From contig CM067539.1 in assembly GCA_034509755.1 (NCBI GenBank), positions 52,355,513 to 52,419,512 of the forward strand: DNA of 64,000 nucleotides. Reading direction: 5' to 3'. This document shows, piece by piece, positions 12,473 through 25,822 of the stretch. Both the position numbers and the translations under genes were made by a program. This DNA is from Anisodus tanguticus. Lineage: Eukaryota > Streptophyta > Magnoliopsida > Solanales > Solanaceae. The notes below the pieces were generated by a model. It searched no databases. It saw only the letters and a program-made list of their open reading frames with translations, and was not told where the DNA came from. The first letter of the stretch is position 1. Each line of letters opens with the position of its first letter.

Positions 12473-13499
12473 AACAAATGGACTTACATTATCTGAAATA
12501 GTGTATGTGTTTCACTATTCCTAATCATAAAGTTAATATTAAACGTAAGTTTAATTAAAAGTCTATCTATGATTGTGCGATCGTGCACGTTACGTGCTTG
12601 ATTGGTGTTATATATATCCTTGACCAATTAGTATATAATTGTTTGGGGGAAAATGGTACCCTGTCTTAAAAACTAACAAGCTTCCGATTTAAAATTTATT
12701 AATTCCTCAAGGAAAATAATTGAAGACCGTCCACTAAATATTAAAAATCAAATAATAAAGTACGGGGCCTATCAATTTTTATTTACGATTGTTAGAAAAT
12801 ATGGTCTTAGATTATTTAAAATATGTTTTAATATTTATTTTATCCTGAATTTTGTAGTCCATAAATAAAATTGTCAGGAGCAAGAGTAACGTTTGTTGTA
12901 TTAATGTTTACGTTGTATTTTTCTAGTTTATATTTAAAAAACAAATATTTTCTATTCATCATATCTTTAGTTTGATGATTTATCTTATTTCGTTTCCTGT
13001 ATATACACAATTTGTCACAAAACATAAAATAAATTTAAGGATGCTATATTTTGATTATATCATGTGAAGTATACTTTTAAATGTGAGTTTATCTATACAA
13101 TTAAAGCTACTCAGATTAACTGCGTAACATGAGGAATAGTGCAACCCACCCGAACCTGTACCGGTGGAGCGAAGACATTGTTCGGTGTGTCAAAAATTGT
13201 TTGGCTCAGTGAAATCCTTGTTTAGAAACATGGATTGTCATCCAGTTCGCGTGTGGAAAATTGTGTATCCTCCTACTACATTTAACAGGGAGGAGAATTT
13301 TTTTGATCTTCTGATACATATGGAACCAAACATGCAGGTTGTTGATGATGCTCCATTACTGCCAGATCTAAACGTCTCCAAAAGAAGAACGGATGTATCA
13401 ATTTATTCGAACCGTAATATGTGTGATATCTCAGAATTTTTTTTCTTAGGGTTGATTATTTCTTATTTCATGATTAAAAAATTGATATGGTTGTTATAA
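12473..13499 (+). repeat. Satellite unit 13 (1,027 bp, tail D)
   Basis: Rare linker CTTGACCAATTAGTATA with CCCTGTCTT, found again only in unit 23, exactly 10,270 bp away. Tail D (GAGGAATAGTG, AATCCTTGTTTAG) is open 13164-13499. Confidence 0.95.
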
Positions 13500-14524
13500 A
13501 ACAAATGGACTTACATTATCTGAAATAGTTTATGTGTTTCACTATTCCTAATCATAAAGTTAATATTAAACGTGAGTTTAATTAAAAGTCTATCTATGAT
13601 TGTACGATCGTGCACGTTACGTGCTTGATTGGTGTTATATATATCCTTAACCAATTTTTATATAATTGTTTGGGGGGAAATGGTACCCTATCTTAAAAAC
13701 TAACAAGCTTCCGATTTAAAATTTATTAATTCCTCAAGGAAAATAATTGAAGACCGTCCTCTAAATATTAAAAATCAAATAAGAAAGTACGGGGCCTATC
13801 AATTTAAATTTACGATTGTTAGAAAATATGGTCTTAGATTATTTAAAATATGTTTTAATATTTATTTTATCCTGAATTTTGTAGTCCATAAATAAAATTG
13901 TCAGGAGCAAGAGTAACGTTTGTTGTATTAATGTTTACGTTGTATTTTTCTAGTTTATATTTAAAAAACATATATTTTCTATTCATCATATCTTTAGTTT
14001 GATGATTTATCTTATTTCGTTTCCTGTATATACACAATTTGTCGCAAAACATAAAATAAATTTAAGGATGCTATATTTTGATTATATCATGTGAAGTATA
14101 CTTTTAAATGTGAGTTTATCTATACAATTAAAGCTACTCGGATTAACCTGCGTAACATGAGGACTAGTGCAACCCACCCGAACCTGTACCGGTGGAGCAA
14201 AGACGTTGTTCGGTGTGTCAAAAAGTGTCTTACTCAGGTCAAATCCATGTTTGGAAACATGAATTGTCATCCGATTCGCGTGTGGAAAATTGTGTATCCT
14301 CCTACTACATTTAACGGGGAGGAGAATTTTTTGATCTTCGATACATATGGAACCAAACATGCAAGTTGTTGATGATGCTCCATTACTACCAGATCTAAAC
14401 GTCTCCAAAAGAAGAACGGATGTATCAATTTTTTAGAACCGTAATATGTGTGATATCTCAAATTTTTTTCTTAGGGTTGATTATTTCTTATTTCATGATT
14501 AAAAAATTGATATGGTTGTTATAA
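13500..14524 (+). repeat. Satellite unit 14 (1,025 bp, tail B)
   Basis: CAATTTAAATTTACG body. Tail B with a dense cluster of CWG-site discrepancies from 14138 to 14465, including CTCGGATTAACCTGCG, CATCCGATTCG, AACGGGGAGG and CTTCGATAC. Confidence 0.95.
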
Positions 14525-15551
14525 AACAAATGGACTTACATTATCTGAAATAGTGTATGTGTTTCACTATTCCTAATCATAAAGTTAATATTAAACGTAA
14601 GTTTAATTAAAAGTCTATCTATGATTGTGCGATCGTGCACGTTACGTGCTTGATTGGTGTTATATATATCCTTAACCAATTTTTATATAATTGTTTGGGG
14701 GAAAATGGTACCCTATCTTAAAAACTAACAAGCTTCCGATTTAAAATTTATTAATTCCTCAAGGAAAATAATTGAAGACCGTCCTCTAAATATTAAAAAT
14801 CAAATAAGAAAGTACGGGACCTATCAATTTTTATTTACGATTGTTAGAAAATATGGTCTTAGATTATTTAAAATATGTTTTAATATTTATTTTATCCTGA
14901 ATTTTGTAGTCCATAAATAAAATTGTCAGGAGCAAGATTAACGTTTGTTGTATTAATGTTTACGTTGTATTTTTCTAGTTTATATTTAAAAAACATATAT
15001 TTTCTATTCATCATATCTTTAGTTTGATGATTTATCTTATTTCGTTTCCCGTATATACACAATTTGTCGCAATACATAAAATAAATTTAAGGATGCTATA
15101 TTTTGATTATATCATGTGAACTATACTTTTAAATGTGAGTTTATCTATACAATTAAATCTACTCAGATTAACTGCGTAACATAAGGACTAGTGCAACCCA
15201 CTCAAACCTGTTCCGGTGGAGCAAAGACGTTGTTCGGTGTGTCAAAAAGTGTTTGGCTCAGTGAAATCCATGTTTAGAAACATGGATTGTCATCCAGTGT
15301 GCGTGTGGAAAATTGTGTATCCTCCTACTACATTTAACAGGGAGGAGAATTTTTTTGATCTTCTGATACATATGGAACCAAACATGCAAGTTGTTGATGA
15401 TGCTCCATTACTGCCAGATCTAAACGTCTCCAAAAGAAGAACGGATGTATCAATTTTTTAGAACCGTAATATGTGTGATATCTCAGAATTTTTTTTCTTA
15501 GGGTTGATTATTTCTTATTTCATGATTAAAAAATTGATATGGTTGTTATAA
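14525..15551 (+). repeat. Satellite unit 15 (1,027 bp, tail A)
   Basis: Read base by base against unit 19, the only differences I find are at CTG/CAG sites: TTTCCCGTA versus TTTCCTGTA, and ACTGCCAGATC versus ATCGCCAGGATC. Confidence 0.95.
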
Positions 15552-16579
15552 AACAAATGGACTTACATTATCTCGAAATAGTTTATGTGTTTCACTATTC
15601 CTAATCATAAAGTTAATATTAAACGTGAGTTTAATTAAAAGTCTATCTATGATTGTACGATCGTGCACGTTACGTGCTTGATTGGTGTTATATATATCCT
15701 TAACCAATTTTTATATAATTGTTTGGGGGGAAATGGTACCCTATCTTAAAAACTAACAAGCTTCCGATTTAAAATTTATTAATTCCTCAAGGAAAATAAT
15801 TGAAGACCGTCCTCTAAATATTAAAAATCAAATAAGAAAGTACGGGGCCTATCAATTTAAATTTACGATTGTTAGAAAATATGGTCTTAGATTATTTAAA
15901 ATATGTTTTAATATTTATTTTATCCTGAATTTTGTAGTCCATAAATAAAATTGTCAGGAGCAAGAGTAACGTTTGTTGTATTAATGTTTACGTTGTATTT
16001 TTCTAGTTTATATTTAAAAAACATATATTTTCTATTCATCATATCTTTAGTTTGATGATTTATCTTATTTCGTTTCCCGTATATACACAATTTGTCGCAA
16101 AACATAAAATAAATTTAAGGATGCTATATTTTGATTATATCATGTGAAGTATACTTTTAAATGTGAGTTTATCTATACAATTAAAGCTACTCGGATTAAG
16201 CTGCGTAACATGAGGACTAGTGCAACCCACCCGAACCTGTACCGGTGGAGCAAAGACGTTGTTCGGTGTGTCAAAAAGTGTCTTACTCGGTCAAATCGAT
16301 GTTTGGAAACATGAATTGTCATCCGATTCGCGTGTGGAAAATTGTGTATCCTCCTACTACATTTAACAGGGAGGAGAATTTTTTTGATCTTCTGATACAT
16401 ATGGAACCAAACATGCAAGTTGTTGATGATGCTCCATTACTACCAGATCTAAACGTCTCCAAAAGAAGAACGGATGTATCAATTTTTTAGAACCGTAATA
16501 TGTGTGATATCTCAAATTTTTTTTCTTAGGGTTGATTATTTCTTATTTCATGATTAAAAAATTGATATGGTTGTTATAA
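15552..16579 (+). repeat. Satellite unit 16 (1,028 bp, tail B)
   Basis: Counterpart of unit 20. Differences seen are TCTCGAAATAG/TCTGAAATAG, CCCGTA/CCTGTA, CTCGGATTAAGCTG/CTCAGATTAACTG, CTCGGTC/CTCAGTC, CCGATTCG/CCAGTTCG and CTCAAATT/CTCAGAATT. All are at CWG sites. Confidence 0.95.
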
Positions 16580-17604
16580 AACAAATGGACTTACATTATC
16601 TGAAATAGTGTATGTGTTTCACTATTCCTAATCATAAAGTTAATATTAAACGTAAGTTTAATTAAAAGTCTATCTATGATTGTGCGATCGTGCACGTTAC
16701 GTGCTTGATTGGTGTTATATATATCCTTAACCAATTTTTATATAATTGTTTGGGGGAAAATGGTACCCTATCTTAAAAACTAACAAGCTTCCGATTTAAA
16801 ATTTATTAATTCCTCAAGGAAAATAATTGAAGACCGTCCTCTAAATATTAAAAATCAAATAAGAAAGTACGGGACCTATCAATTTTTATTTACGATTGTT
16901 AGAAAATATGGTCTTAGATTATTTAAAATATGTTTTAATATTTATTTTATCCTGAATTTTGTAGTCCATAAATAAAATTGTCAGGAGCAAGATTAACGTT
17001 TGTTGTATTAATGTTTACGTTGTATTTTTCTAGTTTATATTTAAAAAACAAATATTTTCTATTCATCATATCTTTAGTTTGATGATTTATCTTATTTCGT
17101 TTCCTGTATATACACAATTTGTCACAAAACATAAAATAAATTTAAGGATGCTATATTTTGATTATATCATGTGAAGTATACTTTTAAATGTGAGTTTATC
17201 TATACAATTAAAGCTACTCAGATTAACTGCGTAACATGAGGACTAGTGCAACCAACCCGAACCTGTACCGGTGGAGCGAAGACATTGTTCGGTGTGTCAA
17301 AAAGTGTTTGGCTCAGTGAAATCCATGTTTAGAAACATGGATTGTCATCCAGTGTGCGTGTGGAAAATTGTGTATCCTCCTACTACATTTAACAGGGAGG
17401 AAAATTTTTTTGATCTTCTGATACATATGGAACCAAACATGCAAGTTGTTGATGATGCTCCATTACGCGGATCTAAACGTCTCCAAAAGAAGAACGGATG
17501 TATCAATTTTTTAGAACCGTAATATGTGTGATATCTCAGAATTTTTTTTCTTAGGGTTGATTATTTCTTATTTCATGATTAAAAAATTGATATGGTTGTT
17601 ATAA
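16580..17604 (+). repeat. Satellite unit 17 (1,025 bp, tail C)
   Basis: Counterpart of units 12 and 21 (GCAACCAACCCG). It differs from unit 21 by ATTACGCGGATC for ATTACTGCCAGATC at about 17463-17474, which shortens the unit by 2 bp and shifts the tail frame. Confidence 0.95.
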
Positions 17605-18631
17605 AACAAATGGACTTACATTATCTGAAATAGTTTATGTGTTTCACTATTCCTAATCATAAAGTTAATATTAAACGTGAGTTTAATTAAAAGTCTATCT
17701 ATGATTGTACGATCGTGCACGTTACGTGCTTGATTGGTGTTATATATATCCTTAACCAATTTTTATATAATTGTTTGGGGGGAAATGGTACCCTATCTTA
17801 AAAACTAACAAGCTTCCGATTTAAAATTTATTAATTCCTCAAGGAAAATAATTGAAGACCGTCCTCTAAATATTAAAAATCAAATAAGAAAGTACGGGGC
17901 CTATCAATTTAAATTTACGATTGTTAGAAAATATGGTCTTAGATTATTTAAAATATGTTTTAATATTTATTTTATCCTGAATTTTGTAGTCCATAAATAA
18001 AATTGTCAGGAGCAAGAGTAACGTTTGTTGTATTAATGTTTACGTTGTATTTTTCTAGTTTATATTTAAAAAACATATATTTTCTATTCATCATATCTTT
18101 AGTTTGATGATTTATCTTATTTCGTTTCCCGTATATACACAATTTGTCGCAAAACATAAAATAAATTTAAGGATGCTATATTTTGATTATATCATGTGAA
18201 GTATACTTTTAAATGTGAGTTTATCTATACAATTAAAGCTACTCGGATTAAGCTGCGTAACATGAGGACTAGTGCAACCCACCCGAACCTGTACCGGTGG
18301 AGCAAAGACGTTGTTCGGTGTGTCAAAAAGTGTCTTACTCAGTCAAATCGATGTTTGGAAACATGAATTGTCATCCAGTTCGCGTGTGGAAAATTGTGTA
18401 TCCTCCTACTACATTTAACAGGGAGGAGAATTTTTTTGATCTTCTGATACATATGGAACCAAACATGCAAGTTGTTGATGATGCTCCATTACTACCGATC
18501 TAAACGTCTCCAAAAGAAGAACGGATGTATCAATTTTTTAGAACCGTAATATGTGTGATATCTCAGAATTTTTTTTCTTAGGGTTGATTATTTCTTATTT
18601 CATGATTAAAAAATTGATATGGTTGTTATAA
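17605..18631 (+). repeat. Satellite unit 18 (1,027 bp, tail B)
   Basis: CAATTTAAATTTACG body. CWG-site discrepancies at about 18127 (TTTCCCGTA), 18243-18253 (CTCGGATTAAGCTG) and 18491-18500 (ACTACCGATC). Confidence 0.95.
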
Positions 18632-19659
18632 AACAAATGGACTTACATTATCTGAAATAGTGTATGTGTTTCACTATTCCTAATCATAAAGTTAATATTA
18701 AACGTAAGTTTAATTAAAAGTCTATCTATGATTGTGCGATCGTGCACGTTACGTGCTTGATTGGTGTTATATATATCCTTAACCAATTTTTATATAATTG
18801 TTTGGGGGAAAATGGTACCCTATCTTAAAAACTAACAAGCTTCCGATTTAAAATTTATTAATTCCTCAAGGAAAATAATTGAAGACCGTCCTCTAAATAT
18901 TAAAAATCAAATAAGAAAGTACGGGACCTATCAATTTTTATTTACGATTGTTAGAAAATATGGTCTTAGATTATTTAAAATATGTTTTAATATTTATTTT
19001 ATCCTGAATTTTGTAGTCCATAAATAAAATTGTCAGGAGCAAGATTAACGTTTGTTGTATTAATGTTTACGTTGTATTTTTCTAGTTTATATTTAAAAAA
19101 CATATATTTTCTATTCATCATATCTTTAGTTTGATGATTTATCTTATTTCGTTTCCTGTATATACACAATTTGTCGCAATACATAAAATAAATTTAAGGA
19201 TGCTATATTTTGATTATATCATGTGAACTATACTTTTAAATGTGAGTTTATCTATACAATTAAATCTACTCAGATTAACTGCGTAACATAAGGACTAGTG
19301 CAACCCACTCAAACCTGTTCCGGTGGAGCAAAGACGTTGTTCGGTGTGTCAAAAAGTGTTTGGCTCAGTGAAATCCATGTTTAGAAACATGGATTGTCAT
19401 CCAGTGTGCGTGTGGAAAATTGTGTATCCTCCTACTACATTTAACAGGGAGGAGAATTTTTTTGATCTTCTGATACATATGGAACCAAACATGCAAGTTG
19501 TTGATGATGCTCCATTATCGCCAGGATCTAAACGTCTCCAAAAGAAGAACGGATGTATCAATTTTTTAGAACCGTAATATGTGTGATATCTCAGAATTTT
19601 TTTTCTTAGGGTTGATTATTTCTTATTTCATGATTAAAAAATTGATATGGTTGTTATAA
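18632..19659 (+). repeat. Satellite unit 19 (1,028 bp, tail A)
   Basis: Tail A. An insertion at the CTGCCAG site (ATCGCCAGGATC, about 19517-19528) changes the end of the tail frame. Confidence 0.95.
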
Positions 19660-20686
19660 AACAAATGGACTTACATTATCTGAAATAGTTTATGTGTTTC
19701 ACTATTCCTAATCATAAAGTTAATATTAAACGTGAGTTTAATTAAAAGTCTATCTATGATTGTACGATCGTGCACGTTACGTGCTTGATTGGTGTTATAT
19801 ATATCCTTAACCAATTTTTATATAATTGTTTGGGGGGAAATGGTACCCTATCTTAAAAACTAACAAGCTTCCGATTTAAAATTTATTAATTCCTCAAGGA
19901 AAATAATTGAAGACCGTCCTCTAAATATTAAAAATCAAATAAGAAAGTACGGGGCCTATCAATTTAAATTTACGATTGTTAGAAAATATGGTCTTAGATT
20001 ATTTAAAATATGTTTTAATATTTATTTTATCCTGAATTTTGTAGTCCATAAATAAAATTGTCAGGAGCAAGAGTAACGTTTGTTGTATTAATGTTTACGT
20101 TGTATTTTTCTAGTTTATATTTAAAAAACATATATTTTCTATTCATCATATCTTTAGTTTGATGATTTATCTTATTTCGTTTCCTGTATATACACAATTT
20201 GTCGCAAAACATAAAATAAATTTAAGGATGCTATATTTTGATTATATCATGTGAAGTATACTTTTAAATGTGAGTTTATCTATACAATTAAAGCTACTCA
20301 GATTAACTGCGTAACATGAGGACTAGTGCAACCCACCCGAACCTGTACCGGTGGAGCAAAGACGTTGTTCGGTGTGTCAAAAAGTGTCTTACTCAGTCAA
20401 ATCGATGTTTGGAAACATGAATTGTCATCCAGTTCGCGTGTGGAAAATTGTGTATCCTCCTACTACATTTAACAGGGAGGAGAATTTTTTTGATCTTCTG
20501 ATACATATGGAACCAAACATGCAAGTTGTTGATGATGCTCCATTACTACCAGATCTAAACGTCTCCAAAAGAAGAACGGATGTATCAATTTTTTAGAACC
20601 GTAATATGTGTGATATCTCAGAATTTTTTTTCTTAGGGTTGATTATTTCTTATTTCATGATTAAAAAATTGATATGGTTGTTATAA
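19660..20686 (+). repeat. Satellite unit 20 (1,027 bp, tail B)
   Basis: Clean reference copy of tail B, with normal CAG/CTG at every site that is altered in unit 16. Confidence 0.95.
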
Positions 20687-21713
20687 AACAAATGGACTTA
20701 CATTATCTGAAATAGTGTATGTGTTTCACTATTCCTAATCATAAAGTTAATATTAAACGTAAGTTTAATTAAAAGTCTATCTATGATTGTGCGATCGTGC
20801 ACGTTACGTGCTTGATTGGTGTTATATATATCCTTAACCAATTTTTATATAATTGTTTGGGGGAAAATGGTACCCTATCTTAAAAACTAACAAGCTTCCG
20901 ATTTAAAATTTATTAATTCCTCAAGGAAAATAATTGAAGACCGTCCTCTAAATATTAAAAATCAAATAAGAAAGTACGGGACCTATCAATTTTTATTTAC
21001 GATTGTTAGAAAATATGGTCTTAGATTATTTAAAATATGTTTTAATATTTATTTTATCCTGAATTTTGTAGTCCATAAATAAAATTGTCAGGAGCAAGAT
21101 TAACGTTTGTTGTATTAATGTTTACGTTGTATTTTTCTAGTTTATATTTAAAAAACAAATATTTTCTATTCATCATATCTTTAGTTTGATGATTTATCTT
21201 ATTTCGTTTCCTGTATATACACAATTTGTCACAAAACATAAAATAAATTTAAGGATGCTATATTTTGATTATATCATGTGAAGTATACTTTTAAATGTGA
21301 GTTTATCTATACAATTAAAGCTACTCAGATTAACTGCGTAACATGAGGACTAGTGCAACCAACCCGAACCTGTACCGGTGGAGCGAAGACATTGTTCGGT
21401 GTGTCAAAAAGTGTTTGGCTCAGTGAAATCCATGTTTAGAAACATGGATTGTCATCCAGTGTGCGTGTGGAAAATTGTGTATCCTCCTACTACATTTAAC
21501 AGGGAGGAGAATTTTTTTGATCTTCTGATACATATGGAACCAAACATGCAAGTTGTTGATGATGCTCCATTACTGCCAGATCTAAACGTCTCCAAAAGAA
21601 GAACGGATGTATCAATTTTTTAGAACCGTAATATGTGTGATATCTCAGAATTTTTTTTCTTAGGGTTGATTATTTCTTATTTCATGATTAAAAAATTGAT
21701 ATGGTTGTTATAA
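20687..21713 (+). repeat. Satellite unit 21 (1,027 bp, tail C)
   Basis: GCAACCAACCCG tail C, GGGACC and AAGATTAACG body. Clean counterpart of unit 17. Confidence 0.95.
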
Positions 21714-22742
21714 AACAAATGGACTTACATTATCTGAAATAGTTTATGTGTTTCACTATTCCTAATCATAAAGTTAATATTAAACGTGAGTTTAATTAAA
21801 AGTCTATCTATGATTGTACGATCGTGCACGTTACGTGCTTGATTGGTGTTATATATATCCTTAACCAATTTTTATATAATTGTTTGGGGGGAAATGGTAC
21901 CCTATCTTAAAAACTAACAAGCTTCCGATTTAAAATTTATTAATTCCTCAAGAAAAATAATTGAAGACCGTCCTTTAAATATTAAAAATCAAATAAGAAA
22001 GTACGGGGCCTATCAATTTTTATTTACGATTGTTAGAAAATATGGTCTTAGATTATTTAAAATATGTTTTAATATTTATTTTATCCTGAATTTTGTAGTC
22101 CATAAATAAAATTGTCAGGATCAAGAGTAACGTTTGTTGTATTAATGTTTACGTTGTATTTTTCTAGTTTATATTTAAAAAACATATATTTTCTATTCAT
22201 CATATCTTTAGTTTGATGATTTATCTTATTTCGTTTCCTGTATATACACAATTTGTCGCAAAACATAAAATAAATTTAAGGATGCTATATTTTGATTATA
22301 TCATGTGAACTATACTTTTAAATGTGAGTTTATCTATACAATTAAAGCTACTCAGATTAACTGCGTAACATGAGGACTAGTGCAACCCACCCGAACCTGT
22401 ACCGGTGGAGCAAAGACGTTGTTCGGTGTGTCAAAAAGTGTCTTACTCTGTCAAATCCATGTTTGGAAACATGAATTGTCATCCAGTTCGCGTGTGGAAA
22501 ATTGTGTATCCTCCTACTACATTTAACAGGGAGGAGAATTTTTTTGATCTTCTGATACATATGGAACCAAACATGCAAGTTGTTGATGATGCTCCATTAT
22601 CGCCCGAGATCTAAACGTCTCCAAAAGAAGAACGGATGTATCAATTTTTTAGAACCGTAATATGTGTGATATCTCAGAATTTTTTTTCTTAGGGTTGATT
22701 ATTTCTTATTTCATGATTAAAAAATTGATATGGTTGTTATAA
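21714..22742 (+). repeat. Satellite unit 22 (1,029 bp, tail B)
   Basis: Tail B on a body with CAATTTTTATTT and the private GTCAGGATCAAG. The tail has ACTCTGTC and ATCGCCCGAGATC at CWG sites (about 22447 and 22600). Confidence 0.95.
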
Positions 22743-23767
22743 AACAAATGGACTTACATTATCTGAAATAGTGTATGTGTTTCACTATTCCTAATCATAA
22801 AGTTAATATTAAACGTAAGTTTAATTAAAAGTCTATCTATGATTGTGCGATCGTGCACGTTACGTGCTTGATTGGTGTTATATATATCCTTGACCAATTA
22901 GTATATAATTGTTTGGGGGAAAATGGTACCCTGTCTTAAAAACTAACAAGCTTCCGATTTAAAATTTATTAATTCCTCAAGGAAAATAATTGAAGACCGT
23001 CCTCTAAATATTAAAAATCAAATAATAAAGTACGGGGCCTATCAATTTTTATTTACGATTGTTAGAAAATATGGTCTTAGATTATTTAAAATATGTTTTA
23101 ATATTTATTTTATCCTGAATTTTGTAGTCCATAAATAAAATTGTCAGGAGCAAGAGTAACGTTTGTTGTATTAATGTTTACGTTGTATTTTTCTAGTTTA
23201 TATTTAAAAAACAAATATTTTCTATTCATCATATCTTTAGTTTGATGATTTATCTTATTTCGTTTCCTGTATATACACAATTTGTCACAAAACATAAAAT
23301 AAATTTAAGGATGCTATATTTTGATTATATCATGTGAAGTATACTTTTAAATGTGAGTTTATCTATACAATTAAAGCTACTCAGATTAACTGCGTAACAT
23401 GAGGAATAGTGCAACCCACCCGAACCTGTACCGGTGGAGCGAAGACATTGTTCGGTGTGTCAAAAAGTGTTTGGCTCAGTGAAATCCTTGTTTAGAAACA
23501 TGGATTGTCATCCAGTTCGCGTGTGGAAAATTGTGTATCCTCCTACTACATTTAACAGGGAGGAGAATTTTTTTGATCTTCTGATACATATGGAACCAAA
23601 CATGCAGGTTGTTGATGATGCTCCATTACTGCCAGATCTAAACGTCTCCAAAAGAAGAACGGATGTATCAATTTATTCGAACCGTAATATGTGTGATATC
23701 TCGAATTTTTTTCTTAGGGTTGATTATTTCTTATTTCATGATTAAAAAATTGATATGGTTGTTATAA
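22743..23767 (+). repeat. Satellite unit 23 (1,025 bp, tail D)
   Basis: Carries the rare CTTGACCAATTAGTATA linker and AATAATAAAGTAC of unit 13. CTCAGAATT is read as CTCGAATT at about 23701, truncating the tail frame (23434-23745). Confidence 0.95.
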
Positions 23768-24795
23768 AACAAATGGATTTACATTATCTGAAATAGTTTA
23801 TGTGTTTCACTATTCCTAATCATAAAGTTAATATTAAACGTGAGTTTAATTAAAAGTCTATCTATGATTGTGCGATCGTGCACGTTACGTGCTGGATTGC
23901 TGTTATATATCTCCTTATTCAATTTTTATATAAATGTTTGTGGAAAAATGGTACCCTATCTTAAAAACTAACAAGCTTCCGATTTAAAATTTATTAATTC
24001 CTCAAGGAAAATAATTGAAGACCGTCCTCTAAATATTAAAAATCAAATAAGAAAGTACGGGGCCTATCAATTTTTATTTACGATTGTTAGAAAATATGGT
24101 CTTAGATTATTTAAAATATGTTTTAATATTTATTTTATCCTGAATTTTGTAGTCCATAAATAAAATTGTCAGGAGCAAGAGTAACGTTTGTTGTATTAAT
24201 GTTTACGTTGTATTTTTCTAGTTTATATTTAAAAAACATATATTTTCTATTCATCATATCTTTAGTTTGATGATTTATCTTATTTCGTTTCCCCGTATAT
24301 ACACAATTTGTCACAAAACATAAAATAAATTTAAGGATGCTATATTTTGATTATATCATGTGAAGTATACTTTTAAATGTGAGTTTATCTATACAATTAA
24401 AGCTACTCGGATTAAGCTGCGTAACATGAGGAATAGTGCAACCCACCCGAACCTGTACCGGTGGAGCGAAGACATTGTTCGGTGTGTCAAAAAGTGTTTG
24501 GCTCGGTGAAATCCTTGTTTAGAAACATGGATTGTCATCCGATTCGCGTGTGGAAAATTGTGTATCCTCCTACTACATTTAACGGGGAGGAGAATTTTTT
24601 TGATCTTCGATACATATGGAACCAAACATGCAGGTTGTTGATGATGCTCCATTACGGCCAGATCTAAACGTCTCCAAAAGAAGAACGGATGTATCAATTT
24701 ATTCGAACCGTAATATGTGTGATATCTCAGAATTTTTTTTCTTAGGGTTGATTATTTCTTATTTCATGATTAAAAAATTGATATGGTTGTTATAA
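23768..24795 (+). repeat. Satellite unit 24 (1,028 bp, tail D)
   Basis: Linker b. Strong CWG-discrepancy cluster at 24288-24296 and 24408-24660, breaking both the minus-strand frame and the plus-strand tail frame. Confidence 0.95.
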
Positions 24796-25822
24796 AACAA
24801 ATGGATTTACATTATCTGAAATAGTTTATGTGTTTCACTATTCCTAATCATAAAGTTAATATTAAACGTGAGTTTAATTAAAAGTCTATCTATGATTGTG
24901 CGATCGTGCACGTTACGTGCTGGATTGCTGTTATATATCTCCTTATTCAATTTTTATATAAATGTTTGTGGAAAAATGGTACCCTATCTTAAAAACTAAC
25001 AAGCTTCCGATTTAAAATTTATTAATTCCTCAAGGAAAATAATTGAAGACCGTCCTCTAAATATTAAAAATCAAATAAGAAAGTACGGGGCCTATCAATT
25101 TTTATTTACGATTGTTAGAAAATATGGTCTTAGATTATTTAAAATATGTTTTAATATTTATTTTATCCTGAATTTTGTAGTCCATAAATAAAATTGTCAG
25201 GAGCAAGAGTAACGTTTGTTGTATTAATGTTTACGTTGTATTTTTCTAGTTTATATTTAAAAAACATATATTTTCTATTCATCATATCTTTAGTTTGATG
25301 ATTTATCTTATTTCGTTTCCTGTATATACACAATTTGTCGCAAAACATAAAATAAATTTAAGGATGCTATATTTTGATTATATCATGTGAAGTATACTTT
25401 TAAATGTGAGTTTATCTATACAATTAAAGCTACTCAGATTAACTGCGTAACATGAGGACTAGTGCAACCCACCCGAACCTGTACCGGTGGAGCGAAGACA
25501 TTGTTCGGTGTGTCAAAAAGTGTTTGGCTCAGTGAAATCCTTGTTTAGAAACATGGATTGTCATCCAGTTCGCGTGTGGAAAATTGTGTATCCTCCTACT
25601 ACATTTAACAGGGAGGAGAATTTTTTTGATCTTCTGATACATATGGAACCAAACATGCAGGTTGTTGATGATGCTCCATTACTGCCAGATCTAAACGTCT
25701 CCAAAAGAAGAACGGATGTATCAATTTATTCGAACCGTAATATGTGTGATATCTCAGAATTTTTTTTCTTAGGGTTGATTATTTCTTATTTCATGATTAA
25801 AAAATTGATATGGTTGTTATAA
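24796..25822 (+). repeat. Satellite unit 25 (1,027 bp, tail D)
   Basis: Linker b. Tail D with GAGGACTAG. Frame open 25487-25822. Clean reference for unit 24. Confidence 0.95.

Larger units (their letters stand above)
14525..18631 (+). repeat. Four-unit higher-order repeat, copy 1 (A-B-C-B, 4,107 bp)
   Basis: Units 15-18 have tails A, B, C, B. Bodies alternate GGGACC/AAGATTAACG (units 15, 17) with CAATTTAAATTTACG (units 16, 18). The same order repeats in units 19-22. Confidence 0.9.
18632..22742 (+). repeat. Four-unit higher-order repeat, copy 2 (A-B-C-B, 4,111 bp)
   Basis: Units 19-22 repeat the order of units 15-18. The 4-bp length difference between the copies comes from CWG-site indels. 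The last unit lacks the AAATTT variant of its counterpart unit 18, so copy 2 ends in a recombinant unit. Confidence 0.9.
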
